64,000 bases of DNA from Brucella rhizosphaerae (GTDB lineage Bacteria; Pseudomonadota; Alphaproteobacteria; Rhizobiales; Rhizobiaceae). The DNA lies in contig NZ_NNRK01000026.1 in NCBI RefSeq assembly GCF_002252475.1, positions 496,001-560,000 of the forward strand, written 5' to 3'. Shown piece by piece: positions 8,452-17,750 of this stretch. Within the stretch, counting starts at the first letter, position 1, and each line of letters opens with the position of its first letter. The translations under genes and the position numbers were made by a program. The notes under the pieces were generated by a model. The model saw nothing but the letters and a program-made list of their open reading frames with translations. It was not told the origin of the DNA and searched no databases.

Positions 8452-8536
8452 GCGGTCGTGGCGGAATTGGTAGACGCGCAGCGTTGAGGTCGCTGTGGGG
8501 CAACCCGTGGAAGTTCGAGTCTTCTCGACCGCACCA
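8452..8536 (+). tRNA. tRNA-Leu (anticodon GAG), copy 2
   Basis: Identical in all 85 nt to copy 1, 299 bp downstream of it, with the same encoded CCA and the GAG anticodon. The identity extends 29 bp upstream and 10 bp downstream of the tRNA. Confidence 0.95.
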
Positions 8537-8665
8537 TTCTCTTCCCGAGAACAATCAGAATTTTGTGCTGTAGCTATGAATAGCTTCTCCATTTGAAGCT
8601 GTTATGTTGGCTGTCCAAATACTGTATTACGTCGAGCAGATGTTAATCTAGGATGGGAAGTTAAT

Positions 8666-8878
8666 ATGAAAATCAGCGCTCGAAACCGCCTTAAGGGCAC
8701 AATTGTCGATGTCACCAAGGGTGCAACCACGGCTCACGTCCGAATCGACATTGGAAATGGTGTCGTTGTCACCTCATCCATTACGAATGAAGCCGTAGAC
8801 GAACTTGATCTCAAGGTTGGTAAGACGGCTTATGCAGTCGTCAAAGCGTCGGACGTGATGGTTGCAACCGACGACTGA
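8666..8878 (+). CDS. Single-domain TOBE/Mop molybdate-binding protein (molbindin)
   Basis: A 70-residue protein consisting of one TOBE domain. The N-terminal core is SARNRLKGTI, followed by Val-rich beta strands, the middle Ile-Thr-x-Ser segment (VTSSITNEAV) and a C-terminal VKASDVMVAT strand. Molbindins assemble as oligomers and bind molybdate or tungstate in the cytoplasm for storage or homeostasis. No mod transport gene is adjacent, so the oxyanion role is family-based inference. It is monocistronic, between the tRNAs and a strong terminator. Confidence 0.88.
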   Translation: MKISARNRLKGTIVDVTKGATTAHVRIDIGNGVVVTSSITNEAVDELDLKVGKTAYAVVKASDVMVATDD

Positions 8879-8890
8879 TTAAATACAAAT

Positions 8891-8912
8891 AACCCCGCAC
8901 GAAGCGGGGTTT
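8891..8912. terminator. Bidirectional terminator, Mop gene and CoA transferase
   Basis: AACCCCGC/GCGGGGTT stem with an acgaa loop and T/A-rich flanks. It lies between the convergent stops at 8878 (+) and 8931 (-). Confidence 0.8.
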
Positions 8913-8930
8913 ATTGTTTCAAAAGTTCAA

Positions 8931-10055
8931 TCACACTTCGCTACTATGCTCGCCAAGGTTGGGCGAGCGCTTGTCCAACTTTAATTCAGCATCTGAGAAT
9001 CGAATTGGTGTGCGCAGACCCGGCACACCATCAGGATCGATTTTCATGTTGCGCGCGATGAATTGCGGATCGGCAAAGACATCCGCTACCGTATTAATTG
9101 GCCCAGCTGGCACGCCAGCCTTTGCAAGCGCTGCGAGAAGATCGCCCCGTAACCATTGCTTTGTACGCTCTTCCAATAAAGCGGTGAGCGTATCGCGGTT
9201 TGCCACACGCGAAGAATTGCTGAGAAAACGAGAATCGCTCGCAAGCTCGCCAATCCCCAGCAAAGCTGTAAGTTTTGCAAACTGCCCGTCATTGCCACAG
9301 GCTATGATGAAATAACCGTCCGACACCGGCAGCGTCTGATAAGGCGCAATATTGGGATGAGCATTGCCCATCCGCTTTGGCGAAATGCCGGAGGCAAGAT
9401 AATTCATCGCCTGATTGGCGAGAACTGCCGACATGCAGTCAAACAACGACATATCGATATGCTGACCCTTGCCAGTGCGCTCGCGCATGATCAGGGCCGA
9501 CTGAATACCAATGACGCTGTAGAGGCCGGTGAATATGTCTGCAAAGGCCACGCCAATCTTCTGCGGTTCACGGTCCGGCTCTCCGGTCAGGTCCATAATG
9601 CCGCCCATGCCCTGGATCATGAAGTCATAACCCGCGCGTTCAGCATAAGGTCCGGTATGGCCAAATCCGGTAATCGAGCAATAGATTAGTCGTGGATTGT
9701 TGGCCTTCAGGCTCTCATAATCGAGGCCGTATTTATCAAGACCACCGAGTTTGAAGTTCTCAATCACCACATCCGCATCGGCAACAAGCTTACGCACAAG
9801 CTCCCTGCCCTCATCGGAGCGAAAATCAGCCAGAATCGACCGCTTGCCCCGATTGCAGGCGTGAAAATAGGCAGCTGACTTTTCGCCTTCCACGTCAATA
9901 AATGGCGGTCCCCATTTGCGTGTGTCGTCACCTTCGGGACTTTCCACCTTTATAACGTCGGCGCCAAGGTCGGACAGCGTCTGCCCGACCCAGGGACCAG
10001 CCAGAATGCGGGCCAGCTCAATGACTTTCAGACCCGCAAGCGGTGTATTCTGCAT
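8931..10055 (-). CDS. CaiB/BaiF family class III CoA-transferase (probably glutaryl-CoA related)
   Basis: Transfers CoA between carboxylic acids through an aspartyl-CoA intermediate. Family features are GLKVIELARILAGP at the N-terminus, DLGADVIKVE, NRGKRSI, the region LDKYGLDYE-x-L-K near 105-115, SITGFGHTGPYAERAGYDF with the expected catalytic Asp, and GEPDREPQKIGVA. The length of 374 is slightly shorter than typical (about 400). It lies 45 bp downstream of a glutaryl-CoA dehydrogenase gene and behind a divergent LysR gene. The same trio is known from lysine/glutarate catabolism in proteobacteria, so activation of glutarate with succinyl-CoA is the most likely reaction. The acyl specificity cannot be read from sequence. 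Confidence 0.87.
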   Translation of the reverse strand: MQNTPLAGLKVIELARILAGPWVGQTLSDLGADVIKVESPEGDDTRKWGPPFIDVEGEKSAAYFHACNRGKRSILADFRSDEGRELVRKLVADADVVIENFKLGGLDKYGLDYESLKANNPRLIYCSITGFGHTGPYAERAGYDFMIQGMGGIMDLTGEPDREPQKIGVAFADIFTGLYSVIGIQSALIMRERTGKGQHIDMSLFDCMSAVLANQAMNYLASGISPKRMGNAHPNIAPYQTLPVSDGYFIIACGNDGQFAKLTALLGIGELASDSRFLSNSSRVANRDTLTALLEERTKQWLRGDLLAALAKAGVPAGPINTVADVFADPQFIARNMKIDPDGVPGLRTPIRFSDAELKLDKRSPNLGEHSSEV

Positions 10056-10100
10056 TTCTAAAAACCTTCTTGAACTGAAAAACGATCTTAAAAAGAACGA

Positions 10101-11285
10101 TCAAAAGAAGGCCTGAATGCCTGTCTGCGCCCGTCCAAGGATCAGCGCGTGAACGTCGTGCGTGCCCTCATAGGTATTAACGGTTTCAAGATTCTGCGAA
10201 TGGCGCATGACGTGATATTCGATCTGAATGCCGTTTCCGCCATGCATGTCGCGAGCCTGACGCGCAATATCGAGCGCCTTGCCGCAATTGTTGCGTTTAA
10301 CGATGGAAATCATCTCAGGTGCCATCTTGCCTTCGTCAAACAGACGGCCAACGCGGAGCGAAGCTTGCAAACCAAGCGCGATTTCGGTCTGCATATCTGC
10401 GAGCTTCTTTTGGTAAAGCTGCGTTCCAGCCAGTGGCTTATCGAACTGCTTACGATCAAGGCCATACTGGCGCGCACGGAACCAGCAGTCTTCTGCAGCA
10501 CCCAATACCCCCCATGAAATGCCATAACGAGCGCGGTTGAGGCAGCCAAACGGGCCCTTCAGGCCCGAAACATTTGGCAGGAGAGCATCTTCAGATACTT
10601 CCACGCCTTCCATAACGATTTCACCTGTAACGGACGCACGCAATGAAAGCTTGCCGCCGATCTTCGGAGCAGAAAGACCCTTCATACCCTTTTCGAGCAC
10701 AAACCCACGGATCGCATTGTCATGTGCGGACGACTTGGCCCAGACCACAAACACGTCAGCAATCGGCGAATTGGAAATCCACATCTTGGAACCGCTGATG
10801 CGGTAGCCGCCATCAATCTTGTCGGCACGGGTTTTCATGCCAGCAGGGTCAGAACCTGCATCCGGTTCGGTCAAACCAAAGCAGCCGATCAGCTCACCAG
10901 ACACCAGACCTGGCAAATATTTCTTACGCTGCTCATCAGAGCCGTAAGCGTAGATCGGATACATGACGAGCGACGACTGCACGCTCATCATTGAGCGGTA
11001 GCCAGAATCAATACGCTCAACTTCGCGTGCAACCAGACCGTATGAAACATAGCCCGCATTGGCGGCACCATATTCTTCTGGAAGTGTGACACCGAGAAGA
11101 CCGGCCTGCCCCATCAAGCGAAACAGATCCGGGTCAGTTGTTTCGTCGAGATAAGCTTTTTCAATGCGCGGCAACAGAACGTCGCTCGCAAAAGCCTGAG
11201 CCGAGTCGCGGATCATGCGCTCATCTTCGGTCAATTGCTCATCAAGCAGAAACGGATCTTCCCAGTTAAATACGGCACGCGACAT
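10101..11285 (-). CDS. gcdH: Glutaryl-CoA dehydrogenase (acyl-CoA dehydrogenase family)
   Basis: FAD enzyme that oxidises and decarboxylates glutaryl-CoA to crotonyl-CoA in lysine, tryptophan and glutarate breakdown. Sequence marks are [14 protein letters not shown] (FAD/substrate loop), the [13 protein letters not shown] stretch typical of GcdH, RKQFDKPL, and the C-terminal HGGNGI...[13 protein letters not shown] containing the catalytic Glu in YEGT. The ATG at 11285 is chosen over the longer frame because GAGGAG precedes it, and the N-terminus then reads [11 protein letters not shown], as in GcdH proteins (394 residues). It is co-directional with the CoA transferase gene. Confidence 0.93.
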   Translation of the reverse strand: MSRAVFNWEDPFLLDEQLTEDERMIRDSAQAFASDVLLPRIEKAYLDETTDPDLFRLMGQAGLLGVTLPEEYGAANAGYVSYGLVAREVERIDSGYRSMMSVQSSLVMYPIYAYGSDEQRKKYLPGLVSGELIGCFGLTEPDAGSDPAGMKTRADKIDGGYRISGSKMWISNSPIADVFVVWAKSSAHDNAIRGFVLEKGMKGLSAPKIGGKLSLRASVTGEIVMEGVEVSEDALLPNVSGLKGPFGCLNRARYGISWGVLGAAEDCWFRARQYGLDRKQFDKPLAGTQLYQKKLADMQTEIALGLQASLRVGRLFDEGKMAPEMISIVKRNNCGKALDIARQARDMHGGNGIQIEYHVMRHSQNLETVNTYEGTHDVHALILGRAQTGIQAFF

Positions 11286-11350
11286 GAATAATCTCCTCGA
11301 ATTCAGTTGCACCGACTATGACGCGGCATTTTCTGACATGCAACGAACGT

Positions 11351-11378
11351 TTACTCATCAATCTATTCCGTTTAGTAA
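11351..11378. promoter_or_regulatory. Candidate LysR-type operator between gcdH and its regulator
   Basis: TTACT at 11351-11355 and AGTAA at 11374-11378 form an inverted repeat inside the 96-bp divergent spacer, immediately upstream of the regulator start. LysR regulators commonly bind such dyads, but the arms are short and AT-rich. Confidence 0.3.
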
Positions 11379-11381
11379 TAG

Positions 11382-12317
11382 ATGATGACTTCACTATCGA
11401 GACGCCTTCTACCTTCGACGAGCGCGCTTTCTGCATTTGATGCGGTCGCGCGACATGAGAGCTTTTCTGCTGCTGCAGAGGAGCTTTCACTGACGCAAGG
11501 TGCAGTCAGTCGCCAGATTGCCACGTTGGAAGAACAACTTGGCGCGGCCTTGTTTGATCGCACCAGTCGCCATGTCGTTTTAACCGATGCCGGGCGCGCC
11601 TATCTGAATGCTATAAGCCCTGCCCTTGCTTCTATTCGTGGAGCTTCGCTGCAGGTCATGTCGCATATGCGGGGCGCGACGCTCAATCTGGCATTCTTGC
11701 CCACATTTGGAACCCGCTGGTTGATCCCACGCATTCCACGTTTTGTAGCGCAATACCCTGATATTATTTTGAATTTTGCAACGCGTATCGGTCAGTTTGA
11801 TTTTGAACGAGAGGGACTGGACGCGGCGATACATATCGGTCTGCCGGATTGGCCCAATGCCGATTGCACGTTTTTAATGGAAGAAATGGTCGCGCCTGTG
11901 TGCAGCCCGGCTTTTCTGAAGCATCATCCGGTTATCGCACCCGCGGACTTATTGCGCCTGCCGCTTTTCAACATGGCATCACGACCGGGCGCGTGGAACC
12001 ACTGGTTCAAAAGCCTTGAGATAGCAGCACCAGTCACGAGCGGAATGCGCTTCGAGCAGTTCTCGAATGTCTCTCAGGCGTGTGTCGCTGGTCTTGGAAT
12101 TGCGCTTATGCCACTCTTTCTGATAAATGCTGAAATTGAGAGCGGACAGCTTGTTGTAGCCTTTGATCACACTGTCAAAAGCCCAAGCAGCTATTACTTT
12201 GTGACGCCGCAGGCGCGCGCAAACACGCCTGCTGTCAAAGCATTTCGCGACTGGCTTCTGACCGAAATCAATCGCGAGTTTGATCCTCACGCAATCGAAT
12301 TGCTGACAATCTCATAG
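11382..12317 (+). CDS. LysR-family transcriptional regulator (GcdR-like)
   Basis: N-terminal winged HTH (about 13-72: [20 protein letters not shown] and [18 protein letters not shown]), then a periplasmic-binding-protein-like effector domain from about 95 to 305. It is 311 residues long, normal for the family. It is transcribed divergently from gcdH, 96 bp apart, which is the classic layout for a LysR regulator of the neighbouring operon. Glutarate or glutaryl-CoA as effector is inferred from context. The helix region resembles the GcvA/TrpI branch. Two ATGs in tandem (11382, 11385) are possible starts. The 3' end overlaps the convergent oxidoreductase gene by 31 bp. Confidence 0.88.
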   Translation: MMTSLSRRLLPSTSALSAFDAVARHESFSAAAEELSLTQGAVSRQIATLEEQLGAALFDRTSRHVVLTDAGRAYLNAISPALASIRGASLQVMSHMRGATLNLAFLPTFGTRWLIPRIPRFVAQYPDIILNFATRIGQFDFEREGLDAAIHIGLPDWPNADCTFLMEEMVAPVCSPAFLKHHPVIAPADLLRLPLFNMASRPGAWNHWFKSLEIAAPVTSGMRFEQFSNVSQACVAGLGIALMPLFLINAEIESGQLVVAFDHTVKSPSSYYFVTPQARANTPAVKAFRDWLLTEINREFDPHAIELLTIS

Positions 12318-13270
12318 GATCGAAGACGCTTCTGATGGTCAAAGATCATGCCCGTCACCATCAACTCGTCAGCACCTGTGCGTTCGGCAAATTCGCGAAT
12401 GCCCTTCTCGACGGTTTCTGGACCACCCACGACACGGCATGAAAGCATCTGGCGAACCAATGCTTGCGCGGCTGGATCGAGCTGCTCCTGATAACCTTCA
12501 ACAGGCGCAGGCAGCTTACCCGGACGGCCGCTGCGCAGATTCACGAAAGCCTGAAGCTGCGACGTAAAAAGATGATGCGCTTCTTCATCCGTATCGGCAG
12601 CGATAACATTCAGTCCCAGCATCACGTAAGGCTTTTGCAGATATTCCGATGGCTCGAAACGATCGCGATAGAGTTCGACGGCACGCTCCATATCAGCAGG
12701 GGCGAAATGAGACGCAAAACCGTATGGAAGCCCGAGCATCGCAGCCAGTTGCGCGCCGAACAGGCTGGAACCGAGAATCCAGACCGGGACATTCAGTCCG
12801 GCGCCGGGAACAGCTTGCACGCGCTGTGCCGGATCGACCGGCTTGAAATAATTGAGAAGTTCCACGACATCACGCGGAAAATCATTAGCGCTGCTTTCAA
12901 GATTGCGGCGCAGCGCATGCGCGGTAAGCTGATCGGTCCCCGGAGCGCGACCGAGTCCCAGATCAATACGCCCCGGAAAGAGCGAAGCCAGCGTACCGAA
13001 CTGTTCGGCAATAACCAATGGCGAATGGTTCGGCAGCATGATGCCGCCCGCACCCACGCGAATCGTGGACGTACCCGCAGCCACATGGCCGATAACGACC
13101 GATGTCGCGGCACTGGCAATCCCGGGCATGTTGTGATGCTCGGCCAGCCAGTAACGCGTGAAACCGAGCCTTTCGGCCTGTTGTGCCAGTTCCAACGTGT
13201 TGCGCAACGACTGACCGGCATCGCTGCCTTCAGGGACGGGTGAAAGATCGAGAACGGATAAAGGTATCAT
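12287..13270 (-). CDS. LLM-class flavin-dependent oxidoreductase (luciferase-like, YhbW type)
   Basis: TIM-barrel monooxygenase of the bacterial luciferase superfamily, expected to use FMNH2 from a partner reductase. Characteristic segments are [48 protein letters not shown] and [13 protein letters not shown]. These place it in the group 1/YhbW family, which is 330-340 residues long; this copy has 327. The substrate is unknown. It is monocistronic, downstream of the RND operon terminator on the same strand. The last 31 bp overlap the 3' end of the LysR gene tail-to-tail, so the two mRNAs are complementary there. Confidence 0.88.
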   Translation of the reverse strand: MIPLSVLDLSPVPEGSDAGQSLRNTLELAQQAERLGFTRYWLAEHHNMPGIASAATSVVIGHVAAGTSTIRVGAGGIMLPNHSPLVIAEQFGTLASLFPGRIDLGLGRAPGTDQLTAHALRRNLESSANDFPRDVVELLNYFKPVDPAQRVQAVPGAGLNVPVWILGSSLFGAQLAAMLGLPYGFASHFAPADMERAVELYRDRFEPSEYLQKPYVMLGLNVIAADTDEEAHHLFTSQLQAFVNLRSGRPGKLPAPVEGYQEQLDPAAQALVRQMLSCRVVGGPETVEKGIREFAERTGADELMVTGMIFDHQKRLRSYEIVSNSIA

Positions 13271-13317
13271 GCTTGCTCATATGGTGTGGAACAGTTGGGA
13301 TGCAAACTCATCCCAAC

Positions 13318-13347
13318 AAAAAGGGCGGCCCACATGTGGCCGCCCTT
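13318..13347 (-). terminator. Terminator of the RND efflux operon
   Basis: AAGGGCGGCC/GGCCGCCCTT perfect 10-bp stem with a 7-nt loop, followed on the minus strand by TTTTTGTT. It lies 24 bp past the permease stop. Confidence 0.85.
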
Positions 13348-13370
13348 AATCTGATTATTCAATACAAGTT

Positions 13371-16300
13371 TCAGTGATGTTGCGCAGGCACCGGTTGAGC
13401 CCCATCTTCCTGCGCCGGCACGAACTCGCCTTCCACATCCTTCTTGGCGATGAATGTATAAAACATCGGAACCACGAACAGAGTGAAGACCGTACCGATG
13501 GTGATTCCGGTGAAGATCACCAGACCCATTGAATAACGAGCCGCAGCACCAGCACCGCTTGCTATGATCAACGGAACAACACCGAGTGCCATCGCAGCCG
13601 TCGTCATCAGAATAGGACGCAGACGCGTTTCTGCAGAGAGGATGATGGCTTCACGACGTGAATGACCATGCAGACGGCGTTGCTGATTGGCGAACTCCAC
13701 CATCAGAATGCCGTGCTTGGTTATCAGCCCCACGAGTGTAATGAGACCGACCTGCGTGTAGATGTTGAGCGTTCCAAGGCCGAGATTCAGCGGAACGATA
13801 GCACCGAAGATCGAAAGCGGAACCGACATCATGATGATGAACGGGTCACGGAAGCTTTCAAACTGCGCAGCCAGCACGAGATAGATCACGATAACGGCGA
13901 GGCCGAAAGCGATCAGGATCGTGTTGCCTTGCTCGACTTCAAGACGTGACTGTCCGGAATAGTCGAGGAAGAAACCTTCAGGCATCTTCTGCTGGGCCAG
14001 ATTGACGAGCGTCTGCAGGCCCTGACCCGTTGTCACGCTTGGCATTGGAAGCGCAGAAATCGTCGCCGAATTGAGCTGGTTGAACTGCTCAATGGCCGCA
14101 GGTGAAGCATTCTGCTTGATCTGAATAACCGACGACAGAGGCACCATCGCACCCGAAACACTGCGAACATAGAATTCGCCGAGCTTTTCCGGGTTGGAAC
14201 GATAGATATCCGGCACCTGGGTGATGATGTCATAGCTGTTCGAATCGCGGTCGAACTGGGCAATCTTTGCACCACCGGTCAGAAGACCAAGCGTCGAGCC
14301 AATATCGCTGACCTGAACACCAAGCGTTGCAGCACGATCGCGGTCGATTGTGATCGTCGTCTGCGGTGCATTATAGGACATCGAGTTCTGGACAATAATG
14401 AACTGACCCGTTGCCTGTGCCTCGTTCTTGATTTCCTCAGCAAGCTCGAAAACCTGATCCGAAGGACCTGTCGACTGAAGCGCAATCGAAATCGGCAGAC
14501 CGCCGCCAGTGCCCGGCAGGGATGGCGGTGAGAAGATGAACGCTTCAACACCGGCGACTTTGCTAAGCCGACCCGTCAAATCCTGCTGGATTTCCTTCTG
14601 CGAGCGCGAACGTTCCGACCAGTCCTTCAACACCCAGAGCGCAATACCCGAATTCGTACCGCCATCCATGCCAACGATCTGGAAGCGTGTATCCAGTTCT
14701 GGCAGATCCTTGGTCAGACCATCAATCTGCTCGGCATAGAGATTGGTATATGCAGAAGTCGCATATTGCGGAGCCTGGAACATCGAGAACAGCGCGCCGG
14801 AATCTTCTTCAGGTGCCAGTTCTGTCGATGTGTTCACAAACAGGAAGCCTGTAAGGCCAACCAGAGCAATAACAATCATCAGAGTGATCGGGCGATAATT
14901 AAGCGAGCCCGACACCATGCGATGATACCACTTCTCGAATCTCGAGAAGGTGCTGTCGATGAACTTCTGGAACCGCGATGCTTCGCCATGTTTGAGCATG
15001 CGCGCGCACATCATCGGTGAAATTGTCAACGCTGCTACACCTGAGATGATAACAGCGCCAGCCAGCGTGAAGGCAAACTCACGGAACAGAGAACCGGTCA
15101 ATCCGCCTGTAAAACCGAGAGGTGCGAACACCGCAGCGAGCGTGATTGTCATTGCGATAATAGAGCCGGTAATTTCCTTCATACCCTTGAAGGCCGCATC
15201 CATCGGACGCAATCCTTCCTCGATATGTCGGTGAATATTCTCCAACACCACAATCGCGTCATCGACCACCAGACCAATCGCCAGAACCATCGCGAGAAGA
15301 GACAGAAGGTTGATGGAAAAGCCGAGGATATAAAGGAAAAAGCAGACGCCGATCAGCGAAATCGGGATCGTTACGATTGGAATAAGCACCGCACGGAACG
15401 AACCGAGGAAGACAATGATGACCAGAATAACGATGGCCACGGCTTCGCCGATCGTCGTGAACACTTCCTTGATCGAAGAGCTGATCTGCTCGGTCGCGTC
15501 ATAGACGAGATCAAGCTTCATGCCTTCTGGCAGTGAAGACTGGATTGACGGCAATTCCTTACGAACAGCATTCGCCATATCGATCGGGTTTGCAGCAGGC
15601 GTCGGATAGACACCCAAGAACGTACCCGCAGCACCGTTGAACGCAACGATTGTATCGGTGCTTTTTGCCGCCAATTCTACTTTTGCAACATCGCGAAGAC
15701 GAACGACCTCATCACCCGACACCTTGATCGGCATTGCACCGAACGCCTCAGGCGTCTGCAAGGTCGATTCCAATGTGATCGAAGACGATACAAACTTGTT
15801 TTTGGTCGTGCCCGGTGCTGACAGGAAGTTAGAGGCATTGATTGCGGCCAGAACTTCTGGTGCAGTGATTTGGCGTGCCGCCAGCTGGATTGGATCAATC
15901 CAAACACGCATCGAATAGACCTGACCGCCGAGAATTTCAGCCTTGGCGACGCCCTGAATAGTGGACATGCGAGGCTGAATAACGCGTTCCAGATACTCTG
16001 TGATCTGTTCGCTCGTCATATTCGGGTTCTGCGCCGCCAGATACATGGTAGCGAAACTCTGGCCAGTACCCTTAACGATAACAGGATCATCAGATTCAGT
16101 CGGCAGATTGCCACGAACCTGATTGACCTTTGCAATCACTTCGGTGAGTGCAGCATCAGGGTTTGCGCCAAGCTTCATCTGAACCGTCACCGTGCTCGAC
16201 GATGGGCGGCTGGATGAAGTGACATAATCAATGTCTTCAGTTGTCGCCACCGATTCAGCGATTGGCGATGTGATAAAGCCCTGAATAAGCTCAGCACTTG

Positions 16301-16460
16301 CACCAGCATAAGCCGTAGTGACTGTAATAACGGTTTCATCGACTTTCGGGTATTCGCGCACTGTAAGCTGCGCTATCCCCTGAAGCCCAAGAAGAATGAT
16401 CATGAGAGCAACCACAGTAGCAAGTACGGGTCGCCGGATGAAGATATCGGAAAAGCTCAT
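13371..16460 (-). CDS. RND family multidrug efflux permease (HAE1 type)
   Basis: Inner-membrane proton-drug antiporter of 1029 residues. It starts with SDIFIRRPVLA, then TM1. It has the two large periplasmic loops and 12 predicted membrane segments. The TM4 proton-relay motif GLVVDDAIVVLENI is intact with its Asp pair, and the second half has the matching GLITKHGILMVEFAN segment with its Lys. It resembles the MexF/AcrD-like single-component permeases of Brucellaceae. The upstream adaptor gene ends 12 bp before it. No outer-membrane channel gene is present, so a TolC homologue elsewhere must be recruited. The substrate range is unknown. Confidence 0.93.
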   Translation of the reverse strand: MSFSDIFIRRPVLATVVALMIILLGLQGIAQLTVREYPKVDETVITVTTAYAGASAELIQGFITSPIAESVATTEDIDYVTSSSRPSSSTVTVQMKLGANPDAALTEVIAKVNQVRGNLPTESDDPVIVKGTGQSFATMYLAAQNPNMTSEQITEYLERVIQPRMSTIQGVAKAEILGGQVYSMRVWIDPIQLAARQITAPEVLAAINASNFLSAPGTTKNKFVSSSITLESTLQTPEAFGAMPIKVSGDEVVRLRDVAKVELAAKSTDTIVAFNGAAGTFLGVYPTPAANPIDMANAVRKELPSIQSSLPEGMKLDLVYDATEQISSSIKEVFTTIGEAVAIVILVIIVFLGSFRAVLIPIVTIPISLIGVCFFLYILGFSINLLSLLAMVLAIGLVVDDAIVVLENIHRHIEEGLRPMDAAFKGMKEITGSIIAMTITLAAVFAPLGFTGGLTGSLFREFAFTLAGAVIISGVAALTISPMMCARMLKHGEASRFQKFIDSTFSRFEKWYHRMVSGSLNYRPITLMIVIALVGLTGFLFVNTSTELAPEEDSGALFSMFQAPQYATSAYTNLYAEQIDGLTKDLPELDTRFQIVGMDGGTNSGIALWVLKDWSERSRSQKEIQQDLTGRLSKVAGVEAFIFSPPSLPGTGGGLPISIALQSTGPSDQVFELAEEIKNEAQATGQFIIVQNSMSYNAPQTTITIDRDRAATLGVQVSDIGSTLGLLTGGAKIAQFDRDSNSYDIITQVPDIYRSNPEKLGEFYVRSVSGAMVPLSSVIQIKQNASPAAIEQFNQLNSATISALPMPSVTTGQGLQTLVNLAQQKMPEGFFLDYSGQSRLEVEQGNTILIAFGLAVIVIYLVLAAQFESFRDPFIIMMSVPLSIFGAIVPLNLGLGTLNIYTQVGLITLVGLITKHGILMVEFANQQRRLHGHSRREAIILSAETRLRPILMTTAAMALGVVPLIIASGAGAAARYSMGLVIFTGITIGTVFTLFVVPMFYTFIAKKDVEGEFVPAQEDGAQPVPAQHH

Positions 16461-16472
16461 CTTGCTCGCCTA

Positions 16473-17603
16473 TTACTTGTCAGCCGGTGTAACCGGATTG
16501 ACTGTGTTGTCGACCGTTACAGCAGCACCTGGCGCAAGCCGGTTCTGACCCGCACTGATCACGATATCGCCAGCCTTCAAGCCATCAGTAATTTCTACAA
16601 CGCCGCCATAACGACGACCGAGTTTGACGAAGACCTGCTGTGCGACAAGCTTTTCAGCCTGCCCTTCAGGAGCCTTTTCGCCCTCCTTCGGCTGTTCTGG
16701 ACGAACAGCATAAGCGTAATCACCATAAAGGCTGGTCACGATTGCAGTCTGAGGCAATGCGAGAACATTGTCTTCCTGTGGAAGTTCGATGCGGACCTGA
16801 ACGAACTGGCCGGGTGTCAGGCGCGGTTCATCGTTCTGCACCTCTGCACGGACCGAAACAAGGCGGCTCGCTGGGTCGATCTTTGGGTCAATACCAACAA
16901 TCGTTCCATTGTAATTAAGTTTATCCGTGCTTGGACCAACCTTCACAGACTGACCAAGTTTGAGTGAGGTCAACGACTGTTCAGGCACAGTGAAATCAAT
17001 GCGCATCTTGTCAGTTTCCTGCAAGGTGCCGATCACTGTCCCCGGCGTCAGATACTGACCAAGATCGATTTTTGAAATACCAATCACACCATCAAAGGGA
17101 GCCGTAACGGTCTTTTGGTCAAGAACGGCCTGCATTTTTGCGACGGCCGCCTGCTTGGCGCTTGCGGCCGCAGCAGTTGTATCGACATCGGAAACTGCAC
17201 CAACGCCACGCGTGCGCAGTGTTTCAGCGCGCTTCAGGTTCTGATCGGCAAGAACGGCTTCTGCCTGTGCAGCGACCAGATCAGCCCGTTCGATGCTGTT
17301 TTCCAGCTCAAGAAGCACATCGCCCTTTTTGACTTCTTTGTTTGCGGTGAAATTGATCTTCTCCACAATGCCATTGACCTGTACAGTAAGATCAACCCCG
17401 TTGATCGCATTGGCCGAACCAATGGCTTCAATACCGGGTGTCCATACACTAGGCGCAAGCGTAACGGTTGAAACCGTCTTTGCAGGCTGCTGCATATTAG
17501 CGAAGAAATCCTTGATCGCTTGTGTTCTGAACAGGTTAAACCCAACAAGCCCTCCCACGACGATCACGAGGAAAATTATTGCCAGAATAAGGCGTTTGAT
17601 CAT
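16473..17603 (-). CDS. RND efflux periplasmic adaptor (HlyD/AcrA family)
   Basis: Membrane fusion protein linking the RND permease to an outer-membrane channel. Domains in order are one N-terminal membrane anchor (MIKRLILAIIFLVIVVGG), a barrel-sandwich half, a short alpha-helical hairpin (about 105-165, Ala/Gln-rich), the second lipoyl half with TVTAPFDGVIG, a beta-barrel and a membrane-proximal domain. The frame is open for 51 more codons upstream. The ATG at 17603 is chosen because it starts the membrane anchor and has GGAG upstream. This gives 376 residues, normal for AcrA-type adaptors. It is the first gene of the two-gene pump operon, transcribed away from a TetR gene. Confidence 0.92.
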   Translation of the reverse strand: MIKRLILAIIFLVIVVGGLVGFNLFRTQAIKDFFANMQQPAKTVSTVTLAPSVWTPGIEAIGSANAINGVDLTVQVNGIVEKINFTANKEVKKGDVLLELENSIERADLVAAQAEAVLADQNLKRAETLRTRGVGAVSDVDTTAAAASAKQAAVAKMQAVLDQKTVTAPFDGVIGISKIDLGQYLTPGTVIGTLQETDKMRIDFTVPEQSLTSLKLGQSVKVGPSTDKLNYNGTIVGIDPKIDPASRLVSVRAEVQNDEPRLTPGQFVQVRIELPQEDNVLALPQTAIVTSLYGDYAYAVRPEQPKEGEKAPEGQAEKLVAQQVFVKLGRRYGGVVEITDGLKAGDIVISAGQNRLAPGAAVTVDNTVNPVTPADK

Positions 17604-17692
17604 TGCGGATGCACTCCAGGGTGTCGTTGGCGTGCTTCCTTTATGTTCCTCACAATTTGGTCGCACGTATTTTACTTGAATATAAGATGGAA

Positions 17693-17722
17693 ATAACTGT
17701 ACCGTCTGGACGGTATTGTCAA
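17693..17722 (-). promoter_or_regulatory. Promoter of the RND operon
   Basis: On the minus strand, TTGACA (17722-17717) is followed after 18 bp by AGTTAT (17698-17693). The regulator's palindrome occupies the spacer, so bound repressor would block RNA polymerase directly. Confidence 0.6.
17700..17715. promoter_or_regulatory. TetR operator: perfect 16-bp palindrome
   Basis: TACCGTC and GACGGTA arms around a central TG. It lies 35 bp before the TetR start and inside the -35/-10 spacer of the divergent pump promoter. Arm length and symmetry are typical for TetR-family dimers. Confidence 0.75.
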
Positions 17723-17750
17723 CTATCGAACTGTCAGGAGACCCAAGGAA

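Larger units (their letters stand above)
8124..8546 (+). repeat. Direct repeat of 124 bp carrying tRNA-Leu (8124-8247 and 8423-8546)
   Basis: The blocks 8124-8247 and 8423-8546 are identical at every base I compared. They include the leader, the tRNA and the first 10 nt after CCA. The sequence between and outside the blocks is unrelated except for the promoter hexamers. This indicates tandem duplication followed by gene conversion or selection on the tRNA. Confidence 0.85.

Noticed and set aside
8124-8546. tRNA repeats as phage attL/attR
   Set aside because: Only 299 bp apart, no integrase or cargo, both tRNAs complete with promoters; a simple duplication explains it.
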